Shown: positions 40,342 through 43,964 of the stretch, one piece after another | Position numbering within the stretch: position 1 is the first letter of the stretch | How the letters are laid out: each line of letters starts with the position of its first letter | The notes under the pieces: generated by a model | The model's input: the letters and a program-made list of their open reading frames with translations, nothing else | Database searches by the model: none | Told to the model about the DNA's origin: nothing | Made by a program: the position numbers and the translations under genes | Source: an uncultured Pelagibacteraceae bacterium | Lineage (GTDB): Bacteria > Pseudomonadota > Alphaproteobacteria > Pelagibacterales > Pelagibacteraceae | Direction: 5' to 3' | NCBI GenBank assembly: GCA_902559935.1 | Contig: CACEJN010000006.1 | Location: 1 to 43,964 of the forward strand | Length of the DNA: 43,964 nucleotides

Positions 40342-41382
40342 ATGACTAAAGTTGGGGAGCATATTACTCTAGATATTGTTGGAACAACTAAAGAGTATGA
40401 TCCGTCTGTATTTGAAAAAGTAATTAATAATATTGCAAAAGCTGCAAATGTAACAATTTTAAATATTTCAAAATATAAATTTGAACCCCAAGGTTTTACA
40501 ATTCTTGCTTTATTAGCTGAAAGTCACATTAGTTTTCACACATTCCCTGAAAAAGGAATAATAAGTTTTGACTTTTTTACATGTGGAAAAGTTAGTCCAT
40601 CGGTCGCAATAGAAATAATAAAGAAAGAATTCGAATATAAAAGAATAGTTAAAAAGGAATTCAACAGAGACACTAAATCTCTTTATCATGATATCTATAG
40701 TTCACCAGGCTTACAAAAATCATATGTAGTGAACGATGTTTTAGAAGATTTTAAATCTAAAGTTGGTCAACATATAGAAATTTTAGACTTAGAACAATTT
40801 GGTAAATCTTTATTTATTGATGGTGAAATACAAGTTGCTGCTACTGACGAACATTTATACAGTTCTACTTTCGTTGGTTCTGGTTTAAATTTAAACAAAG
40901 ATAATGATAGAGCTGCTATTATTGGTGGTGGTGATGGTGGAGTTGCAAGAGAATGTATTTCAAAAAATTTTAACTTTATCGATTGGTATGAGCTTGATCC
41001 TGAAGTTGTAGATGTTTGCAATAAACATCTTGGAGATATTGGAAAAAAAGCAACAGAAAAAAATTCAGTGAAATGTGTATGGGGTGATGCTTTTGAAAGC
41101 ATTAAATCAGTAAGTGATGATACTTATGATCATATTTTTGTGGATCTTAATGACGATCAATTTTGTATAGACTTAGCTGCAAAAAATATGGACTCACTTG
41201 TAAGAATTTTAAAACCAAAAGGAGTTATTACCACACAAGTCGGTAGTCAGGATAAAAAACCACAGCAGGTTGAAAATTGGTTAAATGTATTTAACCAGAA
41301 CTTTGGAAACGCAAAATTATCAAGAGTTTACATACCTAGTTTTGATTGTTCTTGGAATTTTTCCTCTTCTATAAATCATTAA
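40342..41382 (+). CDS. SpeD-SpeE fusion: S-adenosylmethionine decarboxylase plus aminopropyltransferase
   Basis: 346 residues. Residues 1 to about 115 are bacterial SpeD: GEHITLDIVG, then the self-cleavage site E60-S61 in AESHISFHTFPE, H66, and C81 in FFTCG. Residues about 118-346 are spermidine synthase: GKSLFIDGEIQVAATDEHLY, the AdoMet-binding IGGGDGG (195-201), YELDPEVVDVC, VDLNDDQF. One chain thus makes decarboxylated AdoMet and uses it to build a polyamine. Fusions of this sort have been described in several bacteria including Pelagibacter. Four nt after the aldolase gene; methylthioadenosine by-product goes to MtnP. Confidence 0.95.
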   Translation: MTKVGEHITLDIVGTTKEYDPSVFEKVINNIAKAANVTILNISKYKFEPQGFTILALLAESHISFHTFPEKGIISFDFFTCGKVSPSVAIEIIKKEFEYKRIVKKEFNRDTKSLYHDIYSSPGLQKSYVVNDVLEDFKSKVGQHIEILDLEQFGKSLFIDGEIQVAATDEHLYSSTFVGSGLNLNKDNDRAAIIGGGDGGVARECISKNFNFIDWYELDPEVVDVCNKHLGDIGKKATEKNSVKCVWGDAFESIKSVSDDTYDHIFVDLNDDQFCIDLAAKNMDSLVRILKPKGVITTQVGSQDKKPQQVENWLNVFNQNFGNAKLSRVYIPSFDCSWNFSSSINH

Positions 41383-41440
41383 TTTTTCTTTTTTCTTATT
41401 TAAAACTGTGAAATAATTATTCTAATTAAAGGAGAAAATA

Positions 41441-42292
41441 ATGAATATATTCAAAAAAACTATTTTAACAGTTCTAGCTTCTTTATTGTTAATCGGTAAT
41501 GTTTATGCTGATAAAATAAAAATTGGAACTGAGGGTGCTTACCCACCATGGAATTCAAAAGATGCATCTGGTAATCTTATTGGTTTTGAGGTTGAGTTGG
41601 CTCAAGAGCTTTGTGCAATCATGAAACATGAATGTACGATAGTTGAACAAGATTGGGATGGAATGATCCCTGCATTATTAATGAGAAAGTTTGATGCGAT
41701 TATGGCAGGTATGTCAATTACAGCAGAAAGACAAAAGACAATTACTTTTTCACAAGGTTACGCTGATGAAGTTGCATCTCTTGCAGTAATGAAAGGTTCA
41801 AGTTTAGAGGGCATGGATACACCAGAAGGTATTAATCTTTCTTTAGGTGGCTCTGATGTTAAAAAAGCTCTTAAAACTTTAACAGGGGCACTTGCTGGTA
41901 AAACAGTTTGTACTCAAACAGGAACAATTCACCAAAACTTTTTAGAATCTGGTGATGTAGGAAGTGTAAATGTTAGAACTTATAAAACTCAAGATGAAGT
42001 TAACTTAGATTTAACATCTGGAAGATGTGATGTTGCATTAGCTGCAGCAGTTGCATTTACAGACTACGCTGATAAATCAGGTAAACCAGTTGTGTTAGTT
42101 GGACCAACATTTTCAGGTGGAGCATTTGGTAATGGTGTGGGTGTTGGAATTAGACAAGGTGGTGATGATGCAATTGGAAAAAGAGATGCAAAATTACTTA
42201 AAGATTTCAACAGAGCAATTAATGTAGCTCGAAAAAATGGTATTATTAGCAAACTTGCTATTAAACACTTTGGTTTCGACGCATCTATGTAA
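41441..42292 (+). CDS. Polar amino-acid ABC substrate-binding protein
   Basis: 283 residues with signal peptide (NIFKKTILTVLASLLLIGNVYA, cut after ~23). The mature start IKIGTEGAYPPWNSKDASGNLIGFEVELAQELCAIM and DWDGMIPALLMRKFDAIMAGMSIT are standard for family 3 (HisJ/ArtJ/octopine) binding proteins. A long glycine-rich loop is inserted before the hinge. Periplasmic. An AAAGGAG site precedes it. The ligand is probably a basic or opine-like amino acid; arginine/ornithine would suit the neighbouring polyamine genes, but this is a guess. Confidence 0.9.
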   Translation: MNIFKKTILTVLASLLLIGNVYADKIKIGTEGAYPPWNSKDASGNLIGFEVELAQELCAIMKHECTIVEQDWDGMIPALLMRKFDAIMAGMSITAERQKTITFSQGYADEVASLAVMKGSSLEGMDTPEGINLSLGGSDVKKALKTLTGALAGKTVCTQTGTIHQNFLESGDVGSVNVRTYKTQDEVNLDLTSGRCDVALAAAVAFTDYADKSGKPVVLVGPTFSGGAFGNGVGVGIRQGGDDAIGKRDAKLLKDFNRAINVARKNGIISKLAIKHFGFDASM

Positions 42293-42300
42293 TCATTTTC

Positions 42301-42334
42301 AGATTTGGCGACTATAATATATAGTCGCCAATCT
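42301..42334 (+). terminator. Hairpin between amino-acid binding protein and permease
   Basis: TTGGCGACTAT (42305-42315) pairs perfectly with ATAGTCGCCAA (42321-42331) around a 5-nt loop. AGA/TCT extend it past one bulged T. It starts 8 nt after the stop and ends 2 nt before the permease ATG, with no U-run, so it may protect the upstream mRNA more than terminate. Confidence 0.75.
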
Positions 42335-42336
42335 AT

Positions 42337-43029
42337 ATGGAACTTCTCGCATTTGGTAAAACAGGTTGGGGTGATGAGCTATTCTATGCAACCCTAATGA
42401 CAATTGCTGTATCGATTACAGCAATGTTAGTTGGTTTTTTTTTCGCTTTAATTTTTACTCCTTTAAAACTTTCAAAATATAAAACTTTAAATTTAGTTGG
42501 TAATTTTTACACAACAGTTATTAGAGGAGTTCCTGAGCTTTTAGTTATTTATCTTTTCTTCTTTGGGGGGAGTGGAGCCATAATGTATGTAGCTTCTATT
42601 TTTGGTTATTATGAATACATAGAAATTAACGCCTTTATTACTGGCTCAATGGCTATTGGAATTATTTCAGGAGCTTATTCAACTGAAGTATTTAGGGGAG
42701 CAATTCAATCCATAGACAAAGGTCAATTTGAAGCCGCAAAGGTTCTTGGAATAAATAAGTTTGGGCAGTTCTATAAAATAATTTTACCTCAAATGCTAAG
42801 GTTAGCTATTCCAAATTTAAGTAATGTTTGGCAAATAACATTAAAAGATACTTCTCTTATTTCAGTTACGGGATTGGTTGAAATAATGAGACAATCTTAT
42901 ATTGCAGCAGGATCTACTAGAGATCCATTATTCTTCTACTCCTTTGCAGCAGTTTTATATTTGTTGCTTACTTATGTGAGTATGAAATTAATTAACAAGT
43001 TAGAAGTTAGGTATAGCAGGGGGTATTAA
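42337..43029 (+). CDS. Polar amino-acid ABC permease, HisQ/ArtQ type
   Basis: 230 residues, ordinary size, about five membrane helices. EVFRGAIQSIDKGQFEAAKVLGINKFGQFYKIILPQMLR is the EAA loop (about residues 128-168). TVIRGVPELLVIYLFFF is the entry motif of the His/Glu/Gln/Arg/opine permeases. No Shine-Dalgarno before ATG 42337, which directly follows a hairpin. One-base overlap with the second permease (TAATG). Confidence 0.92.
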   Translation: MELLAFGKTGWGDELFYATLMTIAVSITAMLVGFFFALIFTPLKLSKYKTLNLVGNFYTTVIRGVPELLVIYLFFFGGSGAIMYVASIFGYYEYIEINAFITGSMAIGIISGAYSTEVFRGAIQSIDKGQFEAAKVLGINKFGQFYKIILPQMLRLAIPNLSNVWQITLKDTSLISVTGLVEIMRQSYIAAGSTRDPLFFYSFAAVLYLLLTYVSMKLINKLEVRYSRGY

Positions 43030-43706
43030 TGGATTTTGATTTAATGATCACCAGTTTCCCTAAACTTTTAGGAGCAACAGTAGTTACTTTAAAATTATTA
43101 TCTGCATCATTATTTTTTGGATTATTCCTAGGTCTTTTCTTTGCAATTTTAAGATTAAATAAAAATATATTTATTAATAAATTTGCTTATGGCTATTCAT
43201 ATATTTTTAGGGGAACACCATTATTAGTCCAGATTTTCATAATTTATTTTGGATTGGGCCAAATTGAATATTTAAGAACAACATTTCTATGGGTAATTTT
43301 AAAAGAACCTTATTGGTGTGCAATTATAGCATTTACTTTAAATACTGGCGCATATACCTCTGAAATTTTAAGATCAGCATTTCAAACAATTAAACCTGGT
43401 ATAATCGAGGCTGGAAAAAGTTTAGGAATATCAAGCAAAATAATCTTTTATAAAATTCAAATACCAATCGCTATTAGACAATCACTCCCTGCATATGGAA
43501 ATGAAATAATATTGATGATGAAAGGAACTTCATTAGCAAGTACAGTAACTTTGATGGATTTAACAGGTGTTGCTAAATATATAATTTCAACAACTTTTAA
43601 ACCAATCGAAGTATTCATTGTTGCTGGTGGAATTTATTTGTTCATGACTTTTATTATTCATAATGTGATTAAATATTTAGAGAAAAAGTACAGCTTTCAA
43701 CAGTAG
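43029..43706 (+). CDS. Polar amino-acid ABC permease, HisM/ArtM type
   Basis: 225 residues. YSYIFRGTPLLVQIFIIYFGLG and EILRSAFQTIKPGIIEAGKSLGISSKIIFYKIQIPIAIR (EAA loop) mark the second permease of the pair. It overlaps its partner by one base. The matching ATPase gene does not follow; instead a PhyH-type gene begins 2 nt later. Confidence 0.92.
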   Translation: MDFDLMITSFPKLLGATVVTLKLLSASLFFGLFLGLFFAILRLNKNIFINKFAYGYSYIFRGTPLLVQIFIIYFGLGQIEYLRTTFLWVILKEPYWCAIIAFTLNTGAYTSEILRSAFQTIKPGIIEAGKSLGISSKIIFYKIQIPIAIRQSLPAYGNEIILMMKGTSLASTVTLMDLTGVAKYIISTTFKPIEVFIVAGGIYLFMTFIIHNVIKYLEKKYSFQQ

Positions 43707-43708
43707 AA

Positions 43709-43964
43709 ATGTTTTTATCCGATAAACAAATTAATAATTATCAAAATGATGGTGTAATAATAATCAAGGATGTATTTAAAGATTGGATTGAACCACTTAG
43801 AAAAGGATTTCAAAAAGTTTTAGATAATCCAAGTAAGCACGGAAGAGAAAATGTAACTGATGATAATGGAAGATTCTTTGAAGATTATTGCAATTGGGAA
43901 AGGATAGAGGAATTTAAGGATTGTTTATATAATTCACCTGCAGCTCAAATAGTTGCAGAAGCAA
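43709..43964 (+). CDS. Phytanoyl-CoA dioxygenase (PhyH)-like protein, 5' part
   Basis: The first 85 codons of a gene cut by the window edge. MFLSDKQINNYQNDGVIIIKDVF matches the opening of the PhyH/Fe(II)-2-oxoglutarate dioxygenase family (L-x-x-x-Q-x-x-x-F/Y-x-x-D-G-x-x-x-x-x-x-x-F). The iron-binding residues would lie beyond the edge. It starts two bases after the permease stop, so it is probably in the amino-acid transporter operon and could hydroxylate the imported compound or a derivative. Confidence 0.75.
   Translation, partial: MFLSDKQINNYQNDGVIIIKDVFKDWIEPLRKGFQKVLDNPSKHGRENVTDDNGRFFEDYCNWERIEEFKDCLYNSPAAQIVAEA

Noticed and set aside
1-43964. CRISPR arrays, insertion sequences, prophage genes, rRNA
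   Set aside because: No regularly spaced repeats, transposase, integrase, phage structural genes or rRNA-like segments were seen on either strand.

Overview
The window looks like a piece of a streamlined marine alphaproteobacterium of the SAR11 / Candidatus Pelagibacter type. The DNA is very A+T-rich and lysine/asparagine codons are abundant. Genes are packed with 1-11 nt overlaps (TAATG and ATGA junctions), and no gene-free stretch exceeds about 200 bp. The gene content also fits: glycine betaine and taurine ABC importers, a dimethylglycine-dehydrogenase-like protein, a SpeD-SpeE fusion, and no mobile elements or CRISPR. This assignment is an inference from content, not from a marker gene.

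Layout. (1) 1-3450: the tail of a + strand gene, then nine short - strand genes. These are two SMR-like membrane proteins around a DUF2798 protein, NTF2-like, GYD-like and cupin proteins, an unrecognised small protein, and two secreted proteins. (2) 3451-5928: a small membrane protein, the cysteine-synthesis pair cysE-cysK, and a VOC protein. (3) 6037-10988: the betaine/proline-type importer proX-proV-proW, then a LysE-type exporter and an alpha/beta hydrolase. (4) 11014-17289: a complete sugar/glycoside ABC importer (ATPase, binding protein, two permeases) ending in a cytoplasmic GH63-type glycosidase. (5) 17292-21476: a HisD-family dehydrogenase resembling sulfopropanediol dehydrogenase and a phosphotransacetylase, divergent from a BASS-type symporter. 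The symporter is followed by a regulator with two winged-helix segments. A 15-bp sequence is shared by the two control regions. (6) 21592-31910: a taurine/sulfonate block, with tauA-tauB-tauC-Ldh2-type dehydrogenase on - and aminotransferase-alanine dehydrogenase-DMGDH-like on +. The block is bracketed by two paralogous one-TM micro-proteins. (7) 31979-33616: a CAU tRNA, a purine phosphoribosyltransferase starting 6 nt after it, and guaC. (8) 33819-37170: rmlBAC for a dTDP-sugar and a divergent family 2 glycosyltransferase. (9) 37167-41382: apt divergent from mtnP-mtnA-class II aldolase-speDE, a polyamine/methylthioadenosine recycling unit. (10) 41441-43964: a polar amino-acid ABC binding protein with two permeases but no adjacent ATPase, then the start of a PhyH-type dioxygenase.

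How it works together. Most of the window is uptake and oxidation of small organic osmolytes (betaine, taurine, probably C3 sulfonates, a glycoside) as carbon, nitrogen and sulfur sources. The taurine route is predicted as import by TauABC, transamination of taurine to sulfoacetaldehyde with pyruvate as acceptor, and pyruvate regeneration by Ald with ammonium release. The phosphotransacetylase would handle acetyl phosphate made by a sulfoacetaldehyde acetyltransferase (Xsc) that is not in this window.

The most striking non-coding pattern is that all four binding-protein genes (6037, 12212, 26547-, 41441) are followed directly by a strong hairpin before the next transporter cistron. The three + strand downstream cistrons also lack an obvious Shine-Dalgarno sequence. 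This would give abundant binding protein and little permease. A second pattern is that the betaine, taurine and glycoside permeases carry large extra N-terminal or periplasmic segments, while the amino-acid permeases are of ordinary size.
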